From the NCBI GenBank assembly GCA_964019335.1, contig OZ025651.1:868001-932000 (forward strand): a stretch of 64,000 nucleotides of DNA, given 5' to 3'. The notes below the pieces were generated by a model. It did no database searches, had not been told where the DNA came from, and saw only the letters and a list, made by a program, of their open reading frames with translations. Source of the stretch: Diplonema japonicum. Taxonomy: Eukaryota > Euglenozoa > Diplonemea > Diplonemida > Diplonemidae. Within the stretch, counting starts at the first letter, position 1; every line of letters begins with the position of its first letter. Below are positions 29,836 to 39,639 of this stretch, in pieces. A program made the translations under genes and the position numbers.

Positions 29836-30264
29836 ATGTCTGGCGAAGGATGTCAGGTGATCACCCCTTTAAAGGTTTGCAGCTCCCCCACGAGCGTGAA
29901 AAAACTACTGTCCCTCAACGACTACATCAGCGGGAGGGAACGCTTGGCGTACGCCGTCCGCGACCCTAAATGCTACGTGAGGTACGAAGTTCTTCTTGTG
30001 GAGATTGACAAGATAGAGGTGACCTTCTACTGCAGCGGTCAGCACTCCCACGTTTCAACAACAGTAGTGGACCTGGGGCGGCCTGTCAATGAGGTAAAAT
30101 GGATGACTGGGACGGTGAATGGAATGTTTCCGTCAGCACGGACTCTTCTCTCTGTGGGGCTTGAAGAGGCTGATTTGTCTGTTCAAAGGCATCTGTTATG
30201 TTTCAAGCTTGACCCCCCGCCCGCAATAAAAGGGAACAGAAAACCGGGTGACGAGTATCGGTAA
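29836..30264 (+). CDS. Small protein of unknown function, possibly with a further 3' exon
   Basis: 142 residues in the first open frame. It looks globular and beta-rich (YVRYEVLLVEIDKIEVTFYC, LSVQRHLLCFKLD); no family recognised. A long T-tract (29769-29794) is followed by AG at 29815-29816, and the first ATG after it is 29836; an upstream in-frame ATG (29809) lies before that AG. The stop TAA lies inside a GTAAGG (30261), a good donor. An AG at 30375-30376 could open a second exon starting SASQTLKA, so the true C-terminus is uncertain. Confidence 0.65.
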   Translation: MSGEGCQVITPLKVCSSPTSVKKLLSLNDYISGRERLAYAVRDPKCYVRYEVLLVEIDKIEVTFYCSGQHSHVSTTVVDLGRPVNEVKWMTGTVNGMFPSARTLLSVGLEEADLSVQRHLLCFKLDPPPAIKGNRKPGDEYR

Positions 30265-30272
30265 GGGGAAAA

Positions 30273-30306
<34 letters not shown>

Positions 30307-30417
30307 GGGAGATTTTCCTCGCGTTTGGTATATCTAACACTGGATACATAATCGATCTGCGGCCCACCACAAACAGGTCAGCTTCACAGACGCTCAAGGC
30401 AGTATGGGAGAAGAAAG

Positions 30418-30451
<34 letters not shown>

Positions 30452-30752
30452 AGACTTGCCATCGCTTCAGTGATTGGTCTCAATCAAATACACCAATATA
30501 ATTTGTTTCTTTTCTTCAAATTTTTTTTTTTCGTTGTGCAAATAATAAAAAAAAAATTAGAAAAAGTGATTTTTTTTTCTCGTTAGATTTTCTTATGCTT
30601 CCATTCTTTCTTTTTTTCTTTCCCTCCTGCTTCGTTTTCTTGCCTTTTTTTTTTTTTCTCTCTCTCTCTTTTTTTTGTTAATTTTTTTCTTCTCTTCCAT
30701 AACTCGATCAAGAGGGGGAAAAAAAAAAAGAAAAGGAAAATATGGTGTCAAA
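30265..30752. other. Low-complexity spacer (possible intron/exon remains at 5' end)
   Basis: Poly-A runs at 30281-30306 and 30420-30450, then T-rich DNA (30560-30695) and a purine leader. 30377-30405 could be an exon of the preceding gene. No other coding signal. Confidence 0.55.
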
Positions 30753-33700
30753 ATGAACCCCTGCAGCGCATGCGGAAGACAAGCTACGAACTTATCACAG
30801 TGCCCATGCCTGACCGCGTGGTACTGCAATGCGATATGCCAGAGGGATCACTGGCCGTCTCATAAATTGACGTGCAAGAACAAAAAGAAGAAGTCAACAA
30901 GTGCCTGCGCCAGTTGTGGAGCGGCCACGTCCGCCCTGTTGGTGTGTGCATGTGGTGGGGTCTACTACTGCAACGCCCCCTGCCAAAAGCAGCACTGGGC
31001 TGCCCATCGGGCCACCTGCAACTACAACATGATCCGCCGCAGAGCCGAGTCCACCTCCCGCAAATCTACAGTCACCTTCGACAGCAACGGTAACACCCTG
31101 CAAGCTCCCAAGAAGCGTACTAGTAAGCCGACCGTCGACACTACAGGCTTGATGTCCCCCCGAAAGCACACACCGCGCAGCAAAGAGGACATGTTTTCAT
31201 TTCCAATAAAAGAAAAACCCGCGAGATCTCCCAGAGGCCCGGTGGTGCACGCATCAAGGACCCGATCAAAAAGGACGCCAACAAAGGAAGGTAGTACTGA
31301 ACTTCCCGAAGACAGCGACACTCCCTCTGAACGGACATACTCCACGGAGCCTGAGGCTGTTCCGAACCCGAAAGAAACAACAGAAGGGGACGCAAAACCT
31401 ATCACAAATTTGGATGCAGAAGGAAAGCAGTCTCCTGGACCATCCACCGTAGTGAAGGAAGACGAGCAGCCAAGACCTGTTGAGGCTTCTGTCCCCACAG
31501 AACCACCTGTTACTACGGTTGAGCTTCCTACCACAGAGGAGGCTGTTGATGGACCATCACAGTCGGCAACACCACCTGCGGGGGAAGAAGCAAAACCTGT
31601 TACAAATCTAGATGCAGAAGGCGAGAAGCCCCCTGGACCATCCGCTGAAGTGAAGGAAGACTCTGCAGAAGGTGGGCCCTCTGAAGAGCCATCAGGCCCT
31701 GTTGAGGCTTCTGACCCCACAGAGCCACCTGTCACTGATGCTGCTCCAAAACGGAAAGAAACAGAAGAAGACATGATAAAGTTTCCGACCACAGTGGATG
31801 GATCATCACAGTCGGCACCACCTGCGGGGGAAGAAGCAAAAACTATTACAAATTTGGATGCGGAAGGCGATCAGTCCCCTGGACCCAAAGTGAAAGAAGA
31901 CTCTTCGGAAGGCGAGCACACTTCATCAAGCCCCGTTGAGGGTTCTGATCCCACAGAACCACCTGTCACTGAGGTTGAGGTTGTTCCGAAACCAAAGAAA
32001 GCAGAAGAAGACTCAACGAAGCTTCCGACCACAGAGGAGGCTGTTGATGGACCATCACAGTCGGCAACACCACTTGCGGAAGGAGAAGCAACAGAACGGG
32101 AAGCGCAGGAGCTTGTCGCTAATATGGATGCAAAAGGCGAACAGTCCGCTGGACCCGAAGTGAAAGAAGGCTCTTTGGAAGGCGAGCAGCTCACTGAGGG
32201 AGTATTAGAACTTGCGCCACCTGACTCAACGGAGGTTCCAAAACCGATTGAAGCGGAGGAAGACAGTTTGATGAAGCACCCGGCCACAGTGGAGACTGTG
32301 GATGAGCCTGCGAGAGAAACACAAACCATCGTAAATATTGCCCCAGAAGACGATCAGTCACCTGGACCTGAATTGAAAGAAAACTCTTTGAGAAGCGAGC
32401 AGCTCACTGAGGGGTCACCAGAACATGTACCACCTGACTCAACAGAACTGGGTGAGGTTGTTTCAAAGCCGATAGAAATAAAAGGAGACAACTTGATAAA
32501 GCTGCCGGAGACAATGGATGGACCTGTGGAAGAAGAAGCAAAAACCTTGGATGCAGAACAGTCCGCTGGACCCGAAGTGAAAGAAGACTCTTTGGAAGGC
32601 GAGCAGCTCACTGAGGCACCAGAACCCGCACCCGACCCCACAGAACCACCTGTCACTGAGGTTGTTCCGAAACCGAAAGAAACAGAAGAAGACTCGACGA
32701 AGCTTCCGACCACAGAGGAGGCTGTTGATGGACCATCACAGTCGGCGACACCACCTGCGGGGGAAGAAACAAATATTGTCGCAGAAGGCGAGAAGCCCCC
32801 TGGATCATCCACTGAAGTGAAGGAAGACTCTGCCGAAGGTGAGCAGCCCTCTGAAGAGCCATCAAGCCCCGTAGAGACTTCTGACCCCACAGAGCCACCT
32901 GTCACTGAAGTTGTTGCAAAACCTGAAGAAACAGAGAAGGAAGGTACTGCCACAGAAGAATCTCATGAGCAGCAAGAGTTTGTCTCGAAGGCCGAAACTC
33001 CTGAGGAAGTGAAGGGCTCTGCTGAAGGGCTTATGGAGATTTCTCGTGACTTTGCTGACAACAATGCTACAGAAGGACTCCCAATGCCTGTTGCTGCCTC
33101 CACTGGACAGGAGAAAGAGAATCGGGCTGAAGATCCTCACGAGGAACCGCAAGCCGCACACACGGGAATAACTGAACGTACTGAGCAGGCTGACGAAATA
33201 GGTCCGACAGATGAGCCATCACCACAGAACCCAGTTCCAAAAGAGCCGAAGGAAGAAGCACAGACAGATATGATTATTCCAACAAGAGCGAGTTGTGCCT
33301 CTGCATCTAAAAAGCTAGAAGAAGAGTCAGAGCCAGCAGCACAGGAAGCAACAACAGAGGAACCGGATGCCACGCAGCCAGAAAAAGCGCCTTTGAACAC
33401 AACAGAAAGCAAAGACTCGGACATGGTGCATGCAGACAAGCCTGCACAAGCGGAAGGACCCACAACTGCCGGGCGGGTGTCTGTGGAGGAGGGATTAAAG
33501 GTGCATGAGCCTGCTGCAGCTGAAGAGTCGCGAACAATGCGAAAGCCAACTGAAATATGGACGCCATTAAAAGAAGCTGCACTATCCACGGAGGAGCCTG
33601 TGTCAGATACAGAACTAGAAAACGTAGTCATGTTGCCTGCAGCAAGGGTGGCACGTGAGCCTGAACCCTTGGAAATACTGGATCTGAGTATGAAAACAAC

Positions 33701-35669
33701 AAAACCTGTAGAGGGGCATGCATTGGCATTGGAACCTAAGGAGCACACCTCCACAGATAGACCAGTCGCTCCTGAAGCTGCAGCCACGGTTTCAAAGACT
33801 GCAGAAGCGTGCACAGTGTCAACGCCAGGGCCTCCTGCTGGTCAGGTGTCGGTTGAAGTGTCTGAAGAAACTGAGGCCACCCCCATAGCACCTGTGTCAA
33901 CGGGGCCCGAAGTAGCAGGGTCGGGACCAACCCCTGAAGTGGATGGTCATGAATTAAGTAAAGTACGGGCAAATGGGGAGCAACACCTCGCAACGGCAGA
34001 GGAGCTACCTACTGTTCCAGTGACACAGGAACCTGTACGATCAGAGGAACCTGGAGGGTCTGTGGCAGAAGAGACAGCAATCCCTGACGCAGAAGAACCT
34101 GTGCAATCGCTTTCAGCGACCACAGAACCACAACAAGCTCCTCAGATGGCACAGGAACGTGTACCAGTGGAAACGACAGAACTTGGCGGGGGCATCCCTG
34201 CGGGGCTTCCAGCTGCAGATGCAGTACCTGAACCTAGGCCGGCATCTACATCTTGCCCTGTGTCAGAAGAGTCAACCCCTGAAGCTGCACCCGTACAGAC
34301 AATGGAACCACCTAGCGAGTTGCCAGAAAAAGAACCAACAATGCCGAAGCCAGAGCCGACACGTGAGGATGCCTCTGCAGGGCTTTCGGCTGCTGATGCG
34401 GTGAGGTCTGGACCAGGTGCCACAGAAGAGACTGCAACCCCAGAAGCTACCGAACCTGTGCAAGCAACGACTGTGGGACCGCCTGCTGAGGTGCCGCATG
34501 AATCTGAATTGTCAGCGAAGGCCTCGGAGGGCACAGGGGGTGCAGATGGACAGGAACCACAGCAACTTGTCGCAAATAGCGATCTTCCCGAAGTCAAAGA
34601 CTCTGCTGAAGTTGAGCCCACAAAAGAACCATCAGGCCCTGAGGCTTCCTACCCCACACCACCTGTCACGGAGGTTCCGAACCCGAAAGAAGAAAACTCG
34701 ACGAAGCTTCCGACCACAGTGGATGGATCATCACAGTCGGCACCACCTGCGGGGGAAGAAGCAAAAACTATTACAAATTTGGATGCGGAAGGCGATCAGT
34801 CCCCTGGACCCAAAGTGAAAGAAGACTCTTCGGAAGGCGAGCACACTTCATCAAGCCCCGTTGAGGGTTCTGATCCCACAGAACCACCTGTCACTGAGGT
34901 TGAGGTTGTTCCGAAATCAAAAGAAACAGAAGAAGACTCGACGAAGCTTCCGACCACAGAGGAGGCTGTTGATGGACCATCACAGTCGGCAACACCACCT
35001 GCGGGGGAAGAAACAAAATCTATGACAAATTTGGATGCAGAAGGCGGGAAGTCCCCTGGACCATCCACTGAAGTGAAAGAAGATTTTGCGGAAGGTGGGC
35101 AGCCCACTGAAAAGCCATCAAGCCCTGTCGAGGAGGCTGTTGATGGACCATCACAGTCGGCACCACCTGTGGAGGAAGCAGCAAAACATATTACAAATAT
35201 GGATGCAGAAGGCGAACAGTTTATTGGACCCGAAGTGAAAGAAGACTCTTCGGAAGGCGAGCAGCCCACTTCATCAAGCCCCGTTGAGGGTTCTGATGCC
35301 ACAGTCCAACAGGTGGGTGGACCATCACAGTCGACATCACCACTTGTGGAGGAGGAAAAAGAGGCAGGAATTATCGCAAATCCGCCATCTGATCATAAAC
35401 CCAAGAGATCTTTGGTAAAGCAAACAGCAGAAGAAGAAAATGCTTCAAACGAGCGACGAAGAGTGATGGAGGAAGAGGAACACGACAGGAACACAGTGGA
35501 AGAACAACAGGCAAGGGAGCTACCTATCCCCGCGGCACTGCGAATTGTATTGCTGCTGGAGACAAAAGTACGAAGCAAAGTGCATGCTCTAGCAGCTGAG
35601 ACAAGGTACAGAATGGAAGTGAAATGGAAACGTAGACTCATATCCATCTTGAGAGGTGCACGTCGATGA
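30753..35669 (+). CDS. Double MYND zinc-finger protein with very long acidic P/E/S/T repeat region
   Basis: 1638 residues. Two MYND fingers open the protein: C4, C7, C17/C19, C25, C29, H37, C41 in the first, and an equivalent set within residues ~52-92 (CASC, CACGGVYYC, CQKQHW..H...C). MYND fingers bind proline-rich peptides. Residues ~95-1560 are disordered, rich in E, P, T, S and A, and built from degenerate units such as VKEDSSEGE, DPTEPPVTE and AVDGPSQSATPPAGEE. The last ~80 residues turn basic (RIVLLLETKVRSKVHALAAETRYRMEVKWKRRL). It may be a scaffold whose tail is a low-complexity brush; the function is unknown. A 209-base segment is present twice without change (31783-31991 and 34708-34916), so the repeat array is young and its assembled length should be viewed with care. 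Confidence 0.85.
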   Translation: MNPCSACGRQATNLSQCPCLTAWYCNAICQRDHWPSHKLTCKNKKKKSTSACASCGAATSALLVCACGGVYYCNAPCQKQHWAAHRATCNYNMIRRRAESTSRKSTVTFDSNGNTLQAPKKRTSKPTVDTTGLMSPRKHTPRSKEDMFSFPIKEKPARSPRGPVVHASRTRSKRTPTKEGSTELPEDSDTPSERTYSTEPEAVPNPKETTEGDAKPITNLDAEGKQSPGPSTVVKEDEQPRPVEASVPTEPPVTTVELPTTEEAVDGPSQSATPPAGEEAKPVTNLDAEGEKPPGPSAEVKEDSAEGGPSEEPSGPVEASDPTEPPVTDAAPKRKETEEDMIKFPTTVDGSSQSAPPAGEEAKTITNLDAEGDQSPGPKVKEDSSEGEHTSSSPVEGSDPTEPPVTEVEVVPKPKKAEEDSTKLPTTEEAVDGPSQSATPLAEGEATEREAQELVANMDAKGEQSAGPEVKEGSLEGEQLTEGVLELAPPDSTEVPKPIEAEEDSLMKHPATVETVDEPARETQTIVNIAPEDDQSPGPELKENSLRSEQLTEGSPEHVPPDSTELGEVVSKPIEIKGDNLIKLPETMDGPVEEEAKTLDAEQSAGPEVKEDSLEGEQLTEAPEPAPDPTEPPVTEVVPKPKETEEDSTKLPTTEEAVDGPSQSATPPAGEETNIVAEGEKPPGSSTEVKEDSAEGEQPSEEPSSPVETSDPTEPPVTEVVAKPEETEKEGTATEESHEQQEFVSKAETPEEVKGSAEGLMEISRDFADNNATEGLPMPVAASTGQEKENRAEDPHEEPQAAHTGITERTEQADEIGPTDEPSPQNPVPKEPKEEAQTDMIIPTRASCASASKKLEEESEPAAQEATTEEPDATQPEKAPLNTTESKDSDMVHADKPAQAEGPTTAGRVSVEEGLKVHEPAAAEESRTMRKPTEIWTPLKEAALSTEEPVSDTELENVVMLPAARVAREPEPLEILDLSMKTTKPVEGHALALEPKEHTSTDRPVAPEAAATVSKTAEACTVSTPGPPAGQVSVEVSEETEATPIAPVSTGPEVAGSGPTPEVDGHELSKVRANGEQHLATAEELPTVPVTQEPVRSEEPGGSVAEETAIPDAEEPVQSLSATTEPQQAPQMAQERVPVETTELGGGIPAGLPAADAVPEPRPASTSCPVSEESTPEAAPVQTMEPPSELPEKEPTMPKPEPTREDASAGLSAADAVRSGPGATEETATPEATEPVQATTVGPPAEVPHESELSAKASEGTGGADGQEPQQLVANSDLPEVKDSAEVEPTKEPSGPEASYPTPPVTEVPNPKEENSTKLPTTVDGSSQSAPPAGEEAKTITNLDAEGDQSPGPKVKEDSSEGEHTSSSPVEGSDPTEPPVTEVEVVPKSKETEEDSTKLPTTEEAVDGPSQSATPPAGEETKSMTNLDAEGGKSPGPSTEVKEDFAEGGQPTEKPSSPVEEAVDGPSQSAPPVEEAAKHITNMDAEGEQFIGPEVKEDSSEGEQPTSSSPVEGSDATVQQVGGPSQSTSPLVEEEKEAGIIANPPSDHKPKRSLVKQTAEEENASNERRRVMEEEEHDRNTVEEQQARELPIPAALRIVLLLETKVRSKVHALAAETRYRMEVKWKRRLISILRGARR
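31783..31991 (+). repeat. 209-bp identical internal repeat, copy 1
   Basis: Base-for-base identical with 34708-34916 as read here. It starts at TTCCGACCACAGTGGATGG and ends at GTTGTTCCGAAA. It lies in the acidic repeat region of the MYND protein, in frame in both places. Confidence 0.9.
34708..34916 (+). repeat. 209-bp identical internal repeat, copy 2
   Basis: Second copy of 31783-31991, about 2.9 kb downstream in the same gene and frame. Confidence 0.9.
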
Positions 35670-36306
35670 AGGTAGAAGGGTGGAGGGGGTAGGGGTGGAA
35701 AATAAACGACATTGTTTACGCAAAAAAAAAAATCTTTTCCCCCCCCGAAAAATGAGTCAGTACTTAGCATTTGTTTGTGCACACAGTGCGTACCTAATCC
35801 TTAGACAAGTACTGCATGCTGCCGCAGTTTCTTCGCAGTACTTGTTAAGCACAAAGAAAAGTTTGAAATGAGAAAATTGCTGAAACTATGTTATAAAAAA
35901 AAGAAGAAGTATTCTCTGGGGACGCGGCATTTATATGCTAGCGCGTTTCTTATGTTATATATGGCTCTAACTTTTTTATTTTCTCACTTTTTTCTTTTTC
36001 CTCGTTGTGGTCCCTCCGCTCTGTCTGCTGTCCTCTCTCCCTGTTGTGTGCTCGCGATTTTTACTCTGTTGTTCATAGAGCTCTACACATTTAATTATCC
36101 CCCCCCTTCTCCCCCCCGAACACACTAAAGGAAGGGGGAACAACAAAAAAAAAAAGAAAAAATAGAAAAAAAATAAAAAAAGGCCTGATGCAGAGCACAT
36201 AGAGAACAAAAATACAAACAACGATTACTGGTTCTTCTTCGTCTCGGACAACGAACAAGAAAAAAGAAGAAAAAAAACACAAAAAATAGAAGCCTAAAAA
36301 GACGGT
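35670..36306. other. Low-complexity spacer
   Basis: No gene. A mixed segment (35750-35950) is followed by pyrimidine-rich DNA (35970-36118) and then an A-rich purine leader up to the ATG at 36307. An upstream ATG at 36187 opens only a very short frame. Confidence 0.6.
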
Positions 36307-39300
36307 ATGAAGGCAATGCGGCTATGGATGGTGTTGGTGCTGGTTACGCAGGTGGACTGTGCTTGCCAGTACTTTGCAGAGAGCACAGCTGAAACCTGTT
36401 ACGACTCTGCATCCTTCCCTATGTCCTATCCTGTGATAGAACAAGCTGAGTGCCTGAATGTGGCGAAGAACATTTTGGTAGTGACTGCGAAGACGAGTGT
36501 GGGGTTGGAAGCAGACCCTTCATGGCCTTATGGGTGCTACGTCTATACGTTGAGCAATAATGAAGTTTACTTGAATACCCCTTCGGTAACCCCCGTGGGG
36601 CAGAGGTGTGCAAAGAATGGGGCGTTGTGTGTGTGTCGTACTGCTGACTGCTTGCCGCCCACTGACGCGCCGCCTACCCCAGCGCCACCTACAGCGGTTC
36701 CAACAGACGCGCCTGCGACGGATCCACCGGCTACACCTGCACCTCCCACTGCTGTTCCTACTAATGCGCCTGCAACACCTGCACCACCTACTGCTCAGCC
36801 TACAGCTGAACCTACCGATGCGCCTGCAACACCCGCACCACCAACTGCTCAGCCTACAGCTGAGCCCACAGATGCACCTGCTACTGATGCACCGGCAACA
36901 GATCCCCCTGCCACTGACCCGCCTGCTACAAATCCGCCGGACACCGACGCTCCGGCCACCCCCGCTCCGCCTACGGCAGTGCCCACAGACGCGCCTCCGA
37001 CCCCAGCGCCACCCACAGCAGTGCCCACCGTGGCCCCGCCCACCCCCGCGCCGCCCACTGCAGTGCCTACAGACGCACCGCCAACTCCTGCACCTCCCAC
37101 TGCCGTTCCCACAGACGCTCCGGCTACTCCAGCGCCCCCCACAGCGGTGCCCACCGATGCACCTCCGACTCTGGCACCTCCTACAGCGGTGCCGACAGAC
37201 GCTCCTGCAACCCCAGCGCCCCCAACCCCCGCACCCCCAACCGCTGTGCCCACAAACCCTCCTGTTACTCCTGCGCCGCCGACGTTGATCCCAGCTACGG
37301 CAGTCCCGACAGTGGCACCGGACACTCCTGCGCCGCCTACTGCTGTACCCACGCAAGCACCTGACACGCCTGCACCACCAACAGCAACCCCGACACAAGC
37401 TCCGGATACGAACCCGCCGGACACGGCGGTCCCGACAGCTGCTCCGGACACACAGGCCCCCCCTACTGCGGTACCGACAGATGCTCCGCCGACAGCCATT
37501 CCTACAAAGGCCCCGGACACTGGTGCTCCCGATACGATGGCCCCTGCAACGAACCCACCGGACACTGTAGGGCCGACACCAGTCCCCACTCTGGATCCCA
37601 ATGTGCTGAAAAACCACGCAGCGTTGGAGGAGATAGACAAGGACCTTGCGATTGCCACTGCGGTGCTGGGCCCGTTGTCGGGACCCGCTGCACCGCAGGC
37701 AGCGATGATCGCCGTGATGCTGGACGGGACGTGCAACAGCGAAGACAAGAAACTGTCATTCGCGCTGCACCCCACTCAGATCGACCTGTACGGCAGCTAC
37801 GCAGCAGGCGCGGTGGTGGGGAACCTCGCCATCGTCATCGGCGCGGTGGCGGTGCTGTACTGCGTGCTGCACTTGATGGTTCTGTGCAAGTGCATCACGG
37901 AGACGGAACACGTCCTGGACGCACAGGGGATGATGCGCTTCCCATCCGCACCGCTCTTCATCTTGCTGTTCTTCTACCAAGGGACCTTTCTTGGTGCCTT
38001 CAGGCTGATCATATCACCTGACCCGGGATGGCTACGGTCATGGGGACTAGCTGCTGCGGGGCTTCTCATAGGAGCACCCATCTGGATCGGGTGGAAGATC
38101 AACAAGGATGTCGACAAGTTCACAAAAGACGGGAAAGGCTACTACAGAACAGACGATCAGGTTCGAGGCAAGCTCTTCAACTTCATTGTAGGCCCCGGTG
38201 AGTGGGTGTCGACGACGAAGCGGAACCACTGGGTGCAGAGGTACCAGACCATGGTGAGGTCCTTCAAGCAGAAGTACTCTTGGTTCATTGTGGGTGATTT
38301 CCTCCTAATGGCATTGATGGCGGGTGCAAGGGTTACAAACACGGACAGTTGGGTAAGGTGTGGAAACGTCCGGCTGTTCATGAGCCTCGTTAACTGGATA
38401 GCTCTGATCATAGAGGGGTACCTCTTGCCGCATGCCAGAATGCGCGACAACGTGATGGACGTCATGCGGCTGTTCATGCAAGGGTTGGGCTTGCTGTGCA
38501 TGGCGATCGGGTTTTACAGTGAAACGTATGATCACTGGGGATTCCGTGCGGCATCCCCGATCTTTATAGGGGTGATGGTGTTGATTATATTGAAGCTTGT
38601 GATGGACATGGTGACGGAGGGGTGGATCTTCTTCTCGAAACGCAGGCTTCGTTTGCAAAGGGCAACGTGGGGAGACGATGAGAACGAGCTGAAGGAGCTC
38701 GAAGACACATTCGGGCTCGAACCGGAGTTCCACAAGCTCCCTCCTGCTAAGGAGTCACAACAATCTTATTCACCCTTGCACTCCCCGAGGAACATCCTTG
38801 AATCTACGTCGGAGAGCAGCAATGTTGGGACGATCACCAATATGTCATTGTCGATCGCGCCGAAAAAGAAAGTTTCGAAGGAAGATGGCGAACTTGCTGC
38901 GACAAAGAGAAAATTCGCTGGTTCGATAATGGGAGGTGATCTTCAGCGGGCCCAGCAGGTCTACGCCGACTTAGAAGCGCTGTGTCCGGAAGGTGCTGAT
39001 ATTGCATCAAAAGTCATTTCCAGCCACATACCTGGTGTTGACGAAGACACCATTGCCGACAACCCCATTTCATACCTGCAGCTTGCAGTTCAGCAAAATA
39101 GTAGGCCGGCTTCCCCACCGCAGCCTCGGAGAGGCCTCACTTCTCGAAGGTCGAGTGTGCCTGCTACCACCGTTGGGTCTATAACTTCAGCTTCTTCTTT
39201 TTCGCACCGTTCGCAGTCTCTGTGGGAGGGCGATGGGTCTGACTCCCCACAACCTAGAAGAATCGCTGGTTTGCGGCCGAAAGGGCGGGGTTTACCCACT

Positions 39301-39351
39301 AGAGGATCCTCGCCTGCTAGCTCGTCACCTATTGCTCACGAGCATGTTTGA
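36307..39351 (+). CDS. Mucin-like multi-pass membrane protein (signal peptide, P/T stalk, about seven helices)
   Basis: 1014 residues. An N-terminal signal peptide (MKAMRLWMVLVLVTQVDCAC) leads into a cysteine-containing ectodomain (~20-115: YGCYVYTLSNNEVYLN...), like short WSC/PAN-type sugar-binding pieces of algal and protist surface proteins. Residues ~118-435 are Pro/Thr/Ala repeats (PPTAVPTDA, PATPAPPTAV), probably a heavily O-glycosylated stalk. Then come about seven hydrophobic segments (~500-775; VVGNLAIVIGAVAVLYCVLH, APLFILLFFYQGTFLGAF, WGLAAAGLLIGAPIWIGW, YSWFIVGDFLLMALMAGA, LVNWIALIIEGYLLP, FMQGLGLLCMAIGFY, SPIFIGVMVLIILKLVMD). A cytosolic Ser/Pro-rich tail of ~230 residues ends the protein. 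It could be a surface receptor or adhesion protein; the family is not recognised. Confidence 0.82.
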   Translation: MKAMRLWMVLVLVTQVDCACQYFAESTAETCYDSASFPMSYPVIEQAECLNVAKNILVVTAKTSVGLEADPSWPYGCYVYTLSNNEVYLNTPSVTPVGQRCAKNGALCVCRTADCLPPTDAPPTPAPPTAVPTDAPATDPPATPAPPTAVPTNAPATPAPPTAQPTAEPTDAPATPAPPTAQPTAEPTDAPATDAPATDPPATDPPATNPPDTDAPATPAPPTAVPTDAPPTPAPPTAVPTVAPPTPAPPTAVPTDAPPTPAPPTAVPTDAPATPAPPTAVPTDAPPTLAPPTAVPTDAPATPAPPTPAPPTAVPTNPPVTPAPPTLIPATAVPTVAPDTPAPPTAVPTQAPDTPAPPTATPTQAPDTNPPDTAVPTAAPDTQAPPTAVPTDAPPTAIPTKAPDTGAPDTMAPATNPPDTVGPTPVPTLDPNVLKNHAALEEIDKDLAIATAVLGPLSGPAAPQAAMIAVMLDGTCNSEDKKLSFALHPTQIDLYGSYAAGAVVGNLAIVIGAVAVLYCVLHLMVLCKCITETEHVLDAQGMMRFPSAPLFILLFFYQGTFLGAFRLIISPDPGWLRSWGLAAAGLLIGAPIWIGWKINKDVDKFTKDGKGYYRTDDQVRGKLFNFIVGPGEWVSTTKRNHWVQRYQTMVRSFKQKYSWFIVGDFLLMALMAGARVTNTDSWVRCGNVRLFMSLVNWIALIIEGYLLPHARMRDNVMDVMRLFMQGLGLLCMAIGFYSETYDHWGFRAASPIFIGVMVLIILKLVMDMVTEGWIFFSKRRLRLQRATWGDDENELKELEDTFGLEPEFHKLPPAKESQQSYSPLHSPRNILESTSESSNVGTITNMSLSIAPKKKVSKEDGELAATKRKFAGSIMGGDLQRAQQVYADLEALCPEGADIASKVISSHIPGVDEDTIADNPISYLQLAVQQNSRPASPPQPRRGLTSRRSSVPATTVGSITSASSFSHRSQSLWEGDGSDSPQPRRIAGLRPKGRGLPTRGSSPASSSPIAHEHV

Positions 39352-39639
39352 AAAAAAAAAAAAAGAAAGAAAGAAAAAAAAAAAAAAAAAGAAAATATGC
39401 GTAAAAGGAGGAAAAAAAAGAAAGAAAGTGGGTGGGCAACTTTTTTTTTTTTTTTTTTCTTGGCAGCTGGAAAAGCTAACAGAAAAAAAAGAAAAAGAAA
39501 AAAGAATGAAAACAAATTGACTGTAAAAAGCAAGAAAAAAAAATCCCCCCAACTTGGTACGAAAACTTCGGTACGCCCTGCTTTTATTATTCTTTTTTTT
39601 TTTTTTTGGTGCCAATGCTGTTTTTTTTTTTCCCACTAC

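Noticed and set aside
36520-37775. Minus-strand frames rich in C/R or G/A/V
   Set aside because: They are translations of the opposite strand of the Pro/Thr repeat region, simple periodic products.
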